Source: Caulobacter sp.
GTDB taxonomy: Bacteria; Pseudomonadota; Alphaproteobacteria; Caulobacterales; Caulobacteraceae
Direction: 5' to 3'
Assembly (NCBI GenBank): GCA_014378155.1
Contig: JACMOF010000157.1
Span: 1 to 10,583 of the forward strand
DNA length: 10,583 nucleotides
Numbering within the stretch: position 1 is the stretch's first letter; every line of letters starts with the position of its first letter. The position numbers and the translations under genes are program-made. The notes under the pieces were generated by a model. It was not told the DNA's origin, did not search any database, and saw only the letters and a list, made by a program, of their open reading frames with translations. Positions 1-7,817 of the stretch are shown in pieces.

Positions 1-1152
1 CTGGAACGGATAGTTGGTCATGCCCAGCTCGTCGCCCTGATAGAGGAACGGCGTGCCGCGCTGGGTGAGGATCAGGGTGTTCAGAACCTTGGCCGAACGC
101 TCGACCCACTCGGGATCATCGTCGCCGAAGTGCGAAACCGCTCGGGGATTGTCGTGGTTGGACAGGAACACCGTGTTCCAGCCGAACGGCCCGGCCGCCG
201 AGTCCTGCTGGCTGTAGAGCGCCTTGAGTCGGGGCAGGGTCCAGGACGTCTTGCGCCAGCCGTCGATGTCCATCCGCACGATGTCGAAATTGAACACCAG
301 ATCGAGTTCGCTGCGGCGGCTGTCCATCATGTGTTGGGCCGCGTCGGGCGTAAGCCCGAACGCCTCGCCGACCGTCAGGGTGTCGTAGTGCGCCAACACC
401 TCGTGACGCATCTCGCTCAGGTAATCATGCAGCTTGGGCCCGGCGGCATAGACGAACTGCGGCGCGCGGCGCTCCTGGGGCGTCAGGTCGGGCAGGCCGG
501 GTTGCTTGGAGATGAACGGGATGACGTCCATCCGGAACCCCGACACCCCCTTGTCGAGCCAGAACCGCATCAGGTGATGGACCTCGTCGCGGACCTTGGG
601 ATTCTCCCAGTTGAGGTCCGGCTGCTTGGCGGCGAAATAGTGCAGGTAATACTGGCCTGTCGCCGGATCCAGCGTCCAGGCTGGCCCTCCGAAGAAGGCG
701 TGATAGTTGTTGGGAGGACCGCCATCCTTGCCGTCGCGCCAGATGTAGTAGTCGCGATAGGGGTTGTCCTGGCTCTTGCGGCTCTCGACGAACCAGGCGT
801 GTTCGTCGCTGCTGTGATTGACCACCAGGTCGATGATCAGCCGCATGCCACGGGCCGTCATCCCGGCCAGCATGGCGTCGAAATCGGCCATGGTCCCGAA
901 GTCCGCCATCACCTGGCGATAGTCGCGAATGTCATAGCCGTTGTCGGCGTTGGGGCTGTCGAAGTGCGGGCTGAGCCACACCACATCGACGCCGAGATCC
1001 TGCAGGTAGTCGAGCCGGGCGGTGACCCCAGGAAGATCGCCGATCCCGTCGCCGTTGGTGTCGAGGAACGAGCGTGGATAGACCTGATAGACAACGGCGT
1101 CCTTCCACCAGGGGCGGGTGGCGCCGGGCGTCGCTTCATCGTCAAGGCTCAC
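1..1152 (-). CDS. GH13 alpha-glucosidase (oligo-1,6-glucosidase type), 3' end outside window
   Basis: The first 384 residues of a glycoside hydrolase family 13 enzyme that hydrolyses alpha-glucosidic bonds of short malto- or isomalto-oligosaccharides, probably in the cytoplasm since no signal peptide is seen. The GTG start at 1152 is chosen because GGGGAG lies six bases upstream and the protein opens with the family's usual WWKDAVVYQVYPRSF (15-29). The (beta/alpha)8 motifs follow in order: Ca-binding-type loop DTNGDGIGDL (31-40), region I DLVVNH (108-113), region V QPDLNW (177-182), region II GFRMDV with nucleophile D209, region III VGEAF with acid/base E263, and region IV NHD with D334. QPDLNW is the signature of the oligo-1,6-glucosidase subfamily. 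Val210, just after the nucleophile, is the residue reported to favour alpha-1,6 over alpha-1,4 substrates (family knowledge). About 150 C-terminal residues, including the beta-sandwich domain, should lie beyond the left edge. The family call is secure; exact substrate is inference. Confidence 0.95.
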   Translation of the reverse strand, partial: MSLDDEATPGATRPWWKDAVVYQVYPRSFLDTNGDGIGDLPGVTARLDYLQDLGVDVVWLSPHFDSPNADNGYDIRDYRQVMADFGTMADFDAMLAGMTARGMRLIIDLVVNHSSDEHAWFVESRKSQDNPYRDYYIWRDGKDGGPPNNYHAFFGGPAWTLDPATGQYYLHYFAAKQPDLNWENPKVRDEVHHLMRFWLDKGVSGFRMDVIPFISKQPGLPDLTPQERRAPQFVYAAGPKLHDYLSEMRHEVLAHYDTLTVGEAFGLTPDAAQHMMDSRRSELDLVFNFDIVRMDIDGWRKTSWTLPRLKALYSQQDSAAGPFGWNTVFLSNHDNPRAVSHFGDDDPEWVERSAKVLNTLILTQRGTPFLYQGDELGMTNYPFQ

Positions 1153-1236
1153 GCAGCGCTCCCCGTCTCAATGTGCGGATTGAACGCTACCGCGCCGAAG
1201 CATGGTCGTCGCGGGTGGATTTTGATGTCGGGATGG

Positions 1237-1326
<90 letters not shown>

Positions 1327-1372
1327 AGGGGGTCTTCAGGGGCCGCCCGGGGGCAGCCTTGAGTGAGGGCGG

Positions 1373-1403
1373 GATACCTAGCGGCGCCGCCGGAAGAGCG
1401 CAA
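1373..1403 (-). promoter_or_regulatory. Candidate promoter of tRNA-Ser
   Basis: On the minus strand TTGCGC (1403-1398) is followed after 15 bases by GCTAGGTATC (1382-1373). This resembles the housekeeping promoter described for Caulobacter (TTGaCgS, then GCtANAWC). It would start transcription roughly 40 bases before the mature tRNA 5' end at 1326. This is pattern matching by eye only. Confidence 0.4.
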
Positions 1404-1450
1404 GGGCTTGTGACACGCTTTTGTGTCGCGCGGCGCGGTTTCCGACCGGA

Positions 1451-1876
1451 CTAGGCCCGAGGATAAAGGATCATCTGGGTGCAGCGGAAAAGCGCCAGGG
1501 TCTTGCCGGTGGTCTCGTGGGTGACGAGGGCGTCCCAGACCTGAGTGTTGCGGCCGCCGTGGAGCAGCTTGGCCTCGCAGGCCACGCCCTCGCCTTGGCG
1601 AGCGGTGCCGAGGAAGTTGGACTTCAACTCGATGGTCGTGAAGCCTGTCGCGCCCTCCGGCAGGGAGGTCACGCAACCATAGCCGCTGGCGCTGTCGGCC
1701 AGAGCGATGACGCTGGCGGCGTGAAGAAAGCCGTTGGGGGCCATATGGCGGCTGGCCACCGTGAAGCGTCCCCTAACCAGGCCTCGGGTCGCATGGCTCC
1801 ATTCCAGGCCCAACAGACCGGGCAGGTTGTCGGCCTGGGCGGTGGTCAGGGCGGCGCTGAAATCTTGATCGGCCAT
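1451..1876 (-). CDS. PaaI-family (hotdog-fold) thioesterase
   Basis: A 141-residue protein, the normal size for a single hotdog-domain acyl-CoA thioesterase of the PaaI/YbgC-like group, which hydrolyses acyl-CoA or aryl-CoA thioesters in the cytoplasm. The diagnostic stretch is at 45-64, PNGFLHAASVIALADSASG, where H52 and D61 have the same spacing as the catalytic His and Asp of E. coli PaaI; the usual HGG is HAA here. The second family block, TTIELKSNFLG (80-90), and the edge-strand block GRNTQVWDA (108-116) are also present. The start at 1876 is preceded by GAGGA six bases upstream. The gene lies 67 bp after the MBL-fold gene on the same strand, so co-transcription is possible, though an 18-bp inverted repeat sits just before its ribosome binding site. 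The substrate cannot be told from sequence. Confidence 0.88.
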   Translation of the reverse strand: MADQDFSAALTTAQADNLPGLLGLEWSHATRGLVRGRFTVASRHMAPNGFLHAASVIALADSASGYGCVTSLPEGATGFTTIELKSNFLGTARQGEGVACEAKLLHGGRNTQVWDALVTHETTGKTLALFRCTQMILYPRA

Positions 1877-1889
1877 GCGGCGTCCTCAC

Positions 1890-1907
1890 TGCTTCGTGTA
1901 CGAAGCA
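1890..1907. promoter_or_regulatory. Inverted repeat upstream of the thioesterase gene (possible operator)
   Basis: TGCTTCGT and ACGAAGCA form perfect 8-bp arms around a 2-bp spacer (GT), ending 14 bp upstream of the thioesterase start codon. The 2-bp spacer makes an RNA hairpin of full stem length unlikely and no T-tract follows, so a dimeric repressor site is more plausible than a terminator. No regulator gene is adjacent, so the function is inference. Confidence 0.35.
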
Positions 1908-1943
1908 TCTAGGGGATCGCCTGGCCGACACGCAAGTGGGTTT

Positions 1944-2786
1944 TTAAATGGAACTGATATCGATCGGCGGGAAGCGCAGGCCGTCGTCGCCTTGCGGGGG
2001 CAGGCGGAAGGCGCGGATTCCCACCTGCAGGGCGGGCGCCGCCAACGGGCCGGGCGACGGCGGTGCGGCGGCGCGGCGGGCGACGAAGGCCTCGGCGGGG
2101 ACGGAGTCGCCGGCGTCGATATTCGTGGTCCTGTGGTCGGCGACAGTGGCCTCCCAGGCGTCGGCCTCGGCGCCGACCTGGCCGGTCAGCAGGCGGGTGT
2201 GAGGCGGCAAATCCAGCAACCGCCTAGCGGCGGCGTGCAGACCGGCCGCGTCGGCGCCGGGGGCGTCGCTGTCGTCCAGACCCTGGTCCGGCGGCAGGAT
2301 AGCGGAACCGGTGAACACCACGTCGCCGATCTGGTAGGCGGTGGCGCCGGGCAGGCGGCCCGGCAGGGCGATGGCGGTGATCTCGATCCCGCCCATCGGC
2401 AGGACCTCGCCGTCCTGGGCCAGCTTGTCGAAGTCCCAGCCGTCAAGATCGACGCCGTCGGATCCCAGCACCGGGACCAGGCGCTTGAGGCTTTCCAGGA
2501 CACCCGCGCCGGTGCAGATCGAGGCGCCCGTCTCGTATTTGAGATGACCGGCGGCGGACAGGTGGCCGGTATGGACGCCGGTCTCCAGGATCCAGGTCGG
2601 ACCCAGGTCCTTGGCCCGAATATCGGCGATGATGGCGTCCATGAAGGTCGTATCGACGGCCTGGGTCTGGGGATCATAGTCGAGCACGGGGTCGATGAAG
2701 GCGCACAACTGGGTGGCTGGATCGACCAGCAGATAGGTCACCCGCCCGGTGGCGGGGTGGTGGAAAGCGGTGATTTCCGGCTGCAT
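1944..2786 (-). CDS. ETHE1/Blh-type MBL-fold protein with replaced metal ligands (probable pseudoenzyme)
   Basis: A 280-residue homologue of the persulfide dioxygenase / Blh branch of the metallo-beta-lactamase superfamily, recognisable along its whole length: opening FHHPATGRVTYLLVDP (8-23), IDPVLDYDP (31-39), LETGVHTGHLSAAGHLK (67-83), LPGRLPGATAYQIGDVVFTGSAIL (141-164, in two strands), then the C-terminal block WEATVADHRTTNI (211-223) and the closing LPP...RF region. Active members read LETHxHADHLSAA, PGHTPG and FTGDTLF. Here G70 replaces the first His, G74 the Asp, R144 the next His, and S161 the bridging Asp; the usual CHDY block reads TGQV. All three iron ligands known from ETHE1 are therefore absent, and only H72 and H75 remain. 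The reading frame is intact, so it looks like a maintained non-catalytic or re-purposed protein. The start at 2786 is chosen because homology begins there; the frame stays open upstream to 2942 but that part has no family resemblance. Confidence 0.85.
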   Translation of the reverse strand: MQPEITAFHHPATGRVTYLLVDPATQLCAFIDPVLDYDPQTQAVDTTFMDAIIADIRAKDLGPTWILETGVHTGHLSAAGHLKYETGASICTGAGVLESLKRLVPVLGSDGVDLDGWDFDKLAQDGEVLPMGGIEITAIALPGRLPGATAYQIGDVVFTGSAILPPDQGLDDSDAPGADAAGLHAAARRLLDLPPHTRLLTGQVGAEADAWEATVADHRTTNIDAGDSVPAEAFVARRAAAPPSPGPLAAPALQVGIRAFRLPPQGDDGLRFPPIDISSI

Positions 2787-2914
2787 GCGTACGCTCGACA
2801 GTGCCCTGGAGCCTGGTCCAGGCCGGCACCTTGACCGCAAGCTCTTAAGTATAGGCGAACGCCGATCCAGGTCGTCCGCGCCGAAACAAGATTGGGGCGA
2901 TTGGTCGCGCGGGG

Positions 2915-3622
2915 CTAGGGCCGTTCGGCCGCCGCCGTGCAACTCCGGGCGTCGCCGCGCATCTGGGTCACCCAGACGGGTTCGACATAGCGATCGCCGT
3001 CGCGGAAGCCTGGCGCGCAGCCTTCGGGCGTGTCGTCGCGTGACCGTCCGCCGCCGCGCATGTCGAGTGACAGGGCCAAGGACTGCGAGCCGCCGCCTCG
3101 GCCGTAGCCGCCATAGCCCAAGCCGTCATAGCCGTAGCCGTAGCCCCGGCCGTTCTTGCCGTATTCGGTCTTGGAAACGGCGACGCCCAAGGTGCTGGCT
3201 TCGCCGATCGGGATCAGGGTGGAGACATAGGCGCTGCGATAGCCGCCGGTGCCGACGCTGACCCCGGCCTCGCCGTGCATCTGGCGTTTGCCGTCGGGAC
3301 CCAGGGCGTAGCCGTTGACGTCCACTTTGGGCGGCGCCGCATAGTCGAGGGGGCCGCCGCCGCCGCGTTCGATCGGCGGCGCGTCGGCCAGCCAGGCGGC
3401 GACCTGGTCCTGGGTGCTCACGGGCTCAGCATTGCGGGCGGCCTCGGCCTGGGCTTTCAGCTCGGCCTGGGCCTTGGCGATCTCGGCCTCGGTGGGCGGC
3501 TTGGCGACGCGCGAGGCGGTGGCCACGACCTCGTCGTCAGGGGTTGTGGCCACGGCCAAGCTGGGCAGGGCCAGCGGCGCGGCCAGAAATGCGACAGCGA
3601 GGGCGAAACGGGACGCGAGCAT
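2915..3622 (-). CDS. Exported Gly/Tyr-rich protein of unknown function
   Basis: A 235-residue protein not assigned to a known family. The start at 3622 has GGAGG eight bases upstream and gives a good signal peptide (MLASRF, hydrophobic 7-20, cleavage after AVA at about 25). After cleavage comes DDEVVATASRVAKPP (29-43), which resembles a TonB box. Residues 43-64 are rich in Ala, Glu, Lys and Gln and could be helical or coiled. The middle (116-155) alternates small and polar residues, suggesting beta structure. A Gly/Tyr-rich stretch, GRGYGYGYDGLGYGGYGRGGG, spans 158-178, with more glycine at 87-90 and 190-192. Two cysteines near the C terminus (202 and 228) could form a disulfide in the periplasm. 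It lies 94 bp downstream of rluD and 128 bp upstream of the MBL gene on the same strand. Export to the periplasm or outer membrane is well supported; function is unknown. Confidence 0.85.
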   Translation of the reverse strand: MLASRFALAVAFLAAPLALPSLAVATTPDDEVVATASRVAKPPTEAEIAKAQAELKAQAEAARNAEPVSTQDQVAAWLADAPPIERGGGGPLDYAAPPKVDVNGYALGPDGKRQMHGEAGVSVGTGGYRSAYVSTLIPIGEASTLGVAVSKTEYGKNGRGYGYGYDGLGYGGYGRGGGSQSLALSLDMRGGGRSRDDTPEGCAPGFRDGDRYVEPVWVTQMRGDARSCTAAAERP

Positions 3623-3716
3623 GGACAAGACCTCCGACCTTTCCATCCTGGACCCGGCCGTGAGCCGAATTAGGGCCTGAATGTTGCGGGGCCGCAAGGC
3701 GAAGCTGGTGGCGGAG

Positions 3717-4814
<1,098 letters not shown>

Positions 4815-4867
4815 CGCCCGCGCCTACCGGCTCAGGTTCGAAGTTCAGCGTATGAAGGGGATAGTCG

Positions 4868-7384
4868 ATGCGCGCGATCCGCACCACCTTGCTCATGGCC
4901 GCCGCCAGCGGCCTGGCCCTGACCGCCGGCCAAGTCTGGGCCGCCGATCTTACGCCTGCGGCCACCGCTGAACCCAGCGTCGTCGAGGAACTGGTGGTCA
5001 CCGCCCAGAAGCGCGAGCAGAAGGTGCTCGACGTGCCGATCGCCTTGACCGCCTATTCGGGCGCCATGCTCGACAGGCTGGGCGTCCAGGAATTCGACAA
5101 GCTGTCGCTTTTCGTGCCCGGCTTCCAGGTCCAGAACCAGTCGCCCAACAACCCTGGTTTCGTGATGCGCGGCGTCACCTCCGACAGCGGCGACGCCACC
5201 ACCGAGCCGCGTGTCTCGGTTTTCCAGGACGGCGTGTCGATCTCCAAGTCGCGAGGCTCCTATATCGAGCTGTTCGACATCCAGCGCATCGAGATCGCCA
5301 AGGGTCCGCAATCGACCCTCTATGGTCGCGGGGCGCTGATCGGCGCGGTCAATGTCATCCAGAACAAGGCCGACCCCAAGGCCCTGGACTGGCGCGTGGC
5401 GGCGGAAGTCGGCAATGACGGCTACGGGTTGTTCGAGGGCATGGCCAATGTGCCGCTCAGCGACACCTTCGCCGTGCGGCTGGCGGGTCGCTACAAGGAG
5501 CGCAAGGGGCCGATCGAGAACCTGCTGACCGGCCGGACCTTGGGCTCGACCGATACGGGCGCCCTGCGGTTCTCGGCCCATTGGTCGCCGACCAGCCGGC
5601 TAAACGCCGACCTGATCATCAATTACGAGGCCGACCACCCGACGGGGACCTCGTTCAAGTCCAACAGCTTCAACCCCACCGATCCGACGACCGGCGCGGT
5701 GCTGGGCGATCGCGACCCCAACAATGGCGCGGCCCTGTCGGCCGGCGCAGGCTTCAACGGTGGCGCGAAGTTGGGCCTCAAGCGCTTCGTCTCGGGCGCT
5801 ACGGTCTTGGTCGACTACAGCCTCAACGACGCCTTCAAGCTGTCGTCGATCACCGCCGCTCGCCGGTTCCAGAGCACAGAGACCTTCGATCCGGACGGCT
5901 TCTCCCTGCCAATGCTGACCTTCGCCGAAGACGCTCGCGGCAAGCAATACAGCCAGGAGCTCCGTCTCAACTACGACGCCGGCGGTCCGATCAGCGGCTT
6001 CGCGGGCGTCAGCTATTTCAACGAGGACGCCCGGACCAGCGTGCCGTCGCAGATCGACGAGCGCTACGCCCTGGCCTTGATCACCGGCTATCTGAGCAAG
6101 CCCAACGCCCAGCCGACCGGTTTGCTGACCAACCCCGCCGTGCTGACCGCGCTGGTGGGCGGTCTGACCGGCATCGGCGCGACCAGCCCGCTGGCGCCGC
6201 TGCTGCCCGGCATCGCCAACAACCTGCATGTCCACCGCGAAAGCTACACCAACTACGGCAAGACCGAGTCGTTCGACGTCTATGGCGACGCCACCTGGCG
6301 GCTGAGCGAGCAGTTCGAGATCTCGGCCGGCCTGCGCTACACCCACGACGACAAGACCAGCGGCTACGCCTCCAGCGTCGAGGATCGCTCGATCCTGGGC
6401 GGGCTGATCGCCCTGTCGTCGATCCCCGCAGCCCAGCGTCCTGGCCTGTTGCAAGCCATGGCCGTGCCGGGCGCCGCGACCATCCCGACCTCGGCCGGCT
6501 ATCCCGTGCCGATGTTCGGCATCGTTTCGCAGCCGACCACCAACAATGGCGACATCTTCTCGCAGGACTTCTCGGACGAGGGCCTGACCTGGCGCCTGGT
6601 CGGCCGCTACAAGCCGACGACGGACACCAGCCTCTACGCCTCCTATGCCCGCGGTCGCCGGCCCGATGTGCTATCGGTTGGCCAACCCGCCGCGCCCGGC
6701 GGCCCGGGGCGGTTCACGCCGGTCTCGGCTGAGACCGTGGATTCCTTCGAGGTGGGTGCCAAGACCCGCGCGATGGACGGTCGCCTGACCCTGGAAGGCG
6801 CGGTCTACGCCTATGACTACGACAACTTCCAGACCACGATCCTGGTCAACGCCAAGCCGGTGACCACCAATGCCGGCAAGGCCAAGTCCTATGGCTTCGA
6901 GGGCCAGACGACCTGGGCGGCGGCCTCGTTCGCCGAGCTCTTCGCGACCTTCGGCTACACTCACGGCCGGTTCGACACCGGAATCTACGAAGGCAACCGC
7001 TTCCGGCTATCGCCCGACTACAAGGCCTCGATCGGCTCCAGCCTGCACGCCGACGCCCTGCGCGGGCGCTTCACCTTCACCCCGACCTATACCTGGCAGT
7101 CGAAGGTCTATTTCTCGGACGACAACGACATCGCCACCCTGCAGGTCAGCAACCTGCTGCCCGACACGGCGCGCGACGAATTCCAGAACAGCTACGGCTT
7201 GCTGGACCTGCGGCTCGAATATCAGCCGTCGTTCGCCAGCTGGAAGGTCGGGGCGTTCGTCACCAACGCCACCGACGAGAAATACGTCAAGGACGCCGGC
7301 AACACCGGTGACGCCTTCGGCATTCCCACCTTCATCGCCGGCAACCCGCGCTATTACGGCGTGACGGCCGCGCTGCGGTACTAG
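4868..7384 (+). CDS. TonB-dependent outer-membrane receptor
   Basis: An 838-residue TonB-dependent receptor that moves a scarce nutrient across the outer membrane using energy from TonB-ExbB-ExbD. The start at 4868 has AAGGGGA six bases upstream and gives a signal peptide (MRAIRTTLLM, hydrophobic core, cleavage after VWA at 25). The TonB box is EELVVTAQKRE (40-50). The plug domain (about 54-168) shows LSLFVPGFQVQN (79-90), FVMRGV (98-103), VFQDGVSI (118-125) and the hallmark IEIAKGPQSTLYGRGALIGAVN (141-162). The 22-strand barrel follows, ending in PRYYGVTAALRY with the terminal aromatic residue needed for outer-membrane assembly. No N-terminal signalling (STN) domain is present, so it should not itself signal to an ECF sigma factor. 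The substrate cannot be read from sequence; the neighbouring ferritin-like and phosphatase genes hint at iron or phosphorus compounds. It ends nine bases before a strong palindromic terminator. Confidence 0.96.
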   Translation: MRAIRTTLLMAAASGLALTAGQVWAADLTPAATAEPSVVEELVVTAQKREQKVLDVPIALTAYSGAMLDRLGVQEFDKLSLFVPGFQVQNQSPNNPGFVMRGVTSDSGDATTEPRVSVFQDGVSISKSRGSYIELFDIQRIEIAKGPQSTLYGRGALIGAVNVIQNKADPKALDWRVAAEVGNDGYGLFEGMANVPLSDTFAVRLAGRYKERKGPIENLLTGRTLGSTDTGALRFSAHWSPTSRLNADLIINYEADHPTGTSFKSNSFNPTDPTTGAVLGDRDPNNGAALSAGAGFNGGAKLGLKRFVSGATVLVDYSLNDAFKLSSITAARRFQSTETFDPDGFSLPMLTFAEDARGKQYSQELRLNYDAGGPISGFAGVSYFNEDARTSVPSQIDERYALALITGYLSKPNAQPTGLLTNPAVLTALVGGLTGIGATSPLAPLLPGIANNLHVHRESYTNYGKTESFDVYGDATWRLSEQFEISAGLRYTHDDKTSGYASSVEDRSILGGLIALSSIPAAQRPGLLQAMAVPGAATIPTSAGYPVPMFGIVSQPTTNNGDIFSQDFSDEGLTWRLVGRYKPTTDTSLYASYARGRRPDVLSVGQPAAPGGPGRFTPVSAETVDSFEVGAKTRAMDGRLTLEGAVYAYDYDNFQTTILVNAKPVTTNAGKAKSYGFEGQTTWAAASFAELFATFGYTHGRFDTGIYEGNRFRLSPDYKASIGSSLHADALRGRFTFTPTYTWQSKVYFSDDNDIATLQVSNLLPDTARDEFQNSYGLLDLRLEYQPSFASWKVGAFVTNATDEKYVKDAGNTGDAFGIPTFIAGNPRYYGVTAALRY

Positions 7385-7392
7385 GACGAGAT

Positions 7393-7420
7393 TGGGGACA
7401 GGCGCATGCGCCTGTCCCCA
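7393..7420. terminator. Perfect 28-bp palindrome, probable bidirectional terminator
   Basis: TGGGGACAGGCGCA is followed directly by its exact reverse complement. The RNA from either strand can fold into a roughly 12-bp GC-rich stem with a tetraloop. It sits in the 43-bp gap between the convergent stop codons of the receptor gene (7384) and the ferritin-like gene (7428), the expected place for a shared terminator. No U-tract follows on either strand, so termination would be of the U-less hairpin type or would need Rho. Confidence 0.72.
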
Positions 7421-7427
7421 TCGGCGG

Positions 7428-7736
7428 CTACTTGCTTTCGGCCTCTTCCTCTTGGCCAGTGATCGAGCCGTCCTTGAACAGGTATTTCTTTAACTGCTCG
7501 TCGGTCTCCGGATCGCTGCGGCGCAGCCATTCCAGCACCATGGCCGCGTGCTCGAGCTCTTCGCGGGCGTTGTGCAGCAGGATCTTGCGTAGCTCCTCGT
7601 CGTCACAGTCGTCCGCGCGCTGACGGTACCAATCCACCGCCTCGAGCTCTTCGATCAAGGATGTGATGGCGTAGTGCTGGTTGAGGGTCTTGCCGCGCAG
7701 CTTTTCGCGCGGAACGTGGAGGCCTTCACTGGACAT
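7428..7736 (-). CDS. Encapsulated-ferritin-like (EncFtn) protein without targeting tail
   Basis: A 102-residue two-helix ferritin-like protein of the EncFtn family, which assembles as a ring of dimers and oxidises Fe(II) at a di-iron site formed between subunits. Helix 1 holds SLIEELEAVDWYRQR (26-40) and helix 2 holds HNAREELEHAAMVLEWLRR (55-73). From memory of Rhodospirillum rubrum EncFtn, the ferroxidase ligands E32, E62 and H65 and the entry-site residues E31, E34, W38 and Y39 all match here at a constant offset of two: E30, E60, H63, E29, E32, W36 and Y37. Classical members end with a flexible tail carrying an encapsulin-targeting peptide (Gly-Ser-Leu type); this protein stops after DGSITGQEEEAESK with no such motif. 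No encapsulin gene is in the window. The start at 7736 begins the family's SSE.LHVPREKL opening; the frame is open further upstream only through a TTG at 7781. It is divergent from phoD. Confidence 0.88.
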   Translation of the reverse strand: MSSEGLHVPREKLRGKTLNQHYAITSLIEELEAVDWYRQRADDCDDEELRKILLHNAREELEHAAMVLEWLRRSDPETDEQLKKYLFKDGSITGQEEEAESK

Positions 7737-7751
7737 GCGTGCGTCATCCGA

Positions 7752-7781
7752 TTGTTGTGTGTTGAGGCTAACGCACAACAA
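7752..7781. promoter_or_regulatory. 30-bp inverted repeat in the divergent ferritin-like/phoD spacer (possible operator)
   Basis: Arms TTGTTGTGTGTT and AACGCACAACAA (12 bp, one mismatch that becomes a G-U pair in plus-strand RNA) flank the 6-base centre GAGGCT. It starts 16 bp from the ferritin-like start codon and ends 36 bp before the phoD start, so one regulator bound here could control both genes. The AT-richer arms stand out against the GC-rich surroundings. It does not match the Fur or Pho box patterns I know. A hairpin in the 5' leader of either mRNA is the alternative reading. Confidence 0.5.
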
Positions 7782-7817
7782 GACCTAGCGCTGCCGTGAT
7801 TTCCGGGGGAGACGACC

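Noticed and set aside
1411..1427. GACAC...GTGTC hairpin after the thioesterase gene as a terminator
   Set aside because: The stem is only 5 bp with a 6-base loop and lacks a T-tract in the minus-strand direction.
2848..2853. TATACT on the minus strand as a -10 box for the MBL gene
   Set aside because: No acceptable -35 element at the right spacing and the Caulobacter-type -10 pattern is not met.
2787..2942. N-terminal extension of the MBL-fold reading frame
   Set aside because: The extra residues show no family similarity and overlap the end of the exported-protein gene; homology begins at the Met encoded at 2786.
3684..3697. TTGCGG-GG-CCGCAA inverted repeat after rluD as a terminator
   Set aside because: Only a short stem with a 2-base spacer and no T-tract on the minus strand; too weak to call.
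5581..6732. 383-codon plus-strand frame inside the receptor gene
   Set aside because: Arg/Pro/Gln-rich translation without any motif, wholly inside the receptor gene in another frame; a GC-driven shadow.
7737..7817. Pho box or Fur box upstream of phoD / the ferritin-like gene
   Set aside because: No tandem CTGTCAT-like repeats and no Fur-type 19-bp palindrome were found; only the unassigned inverted repeat is present.
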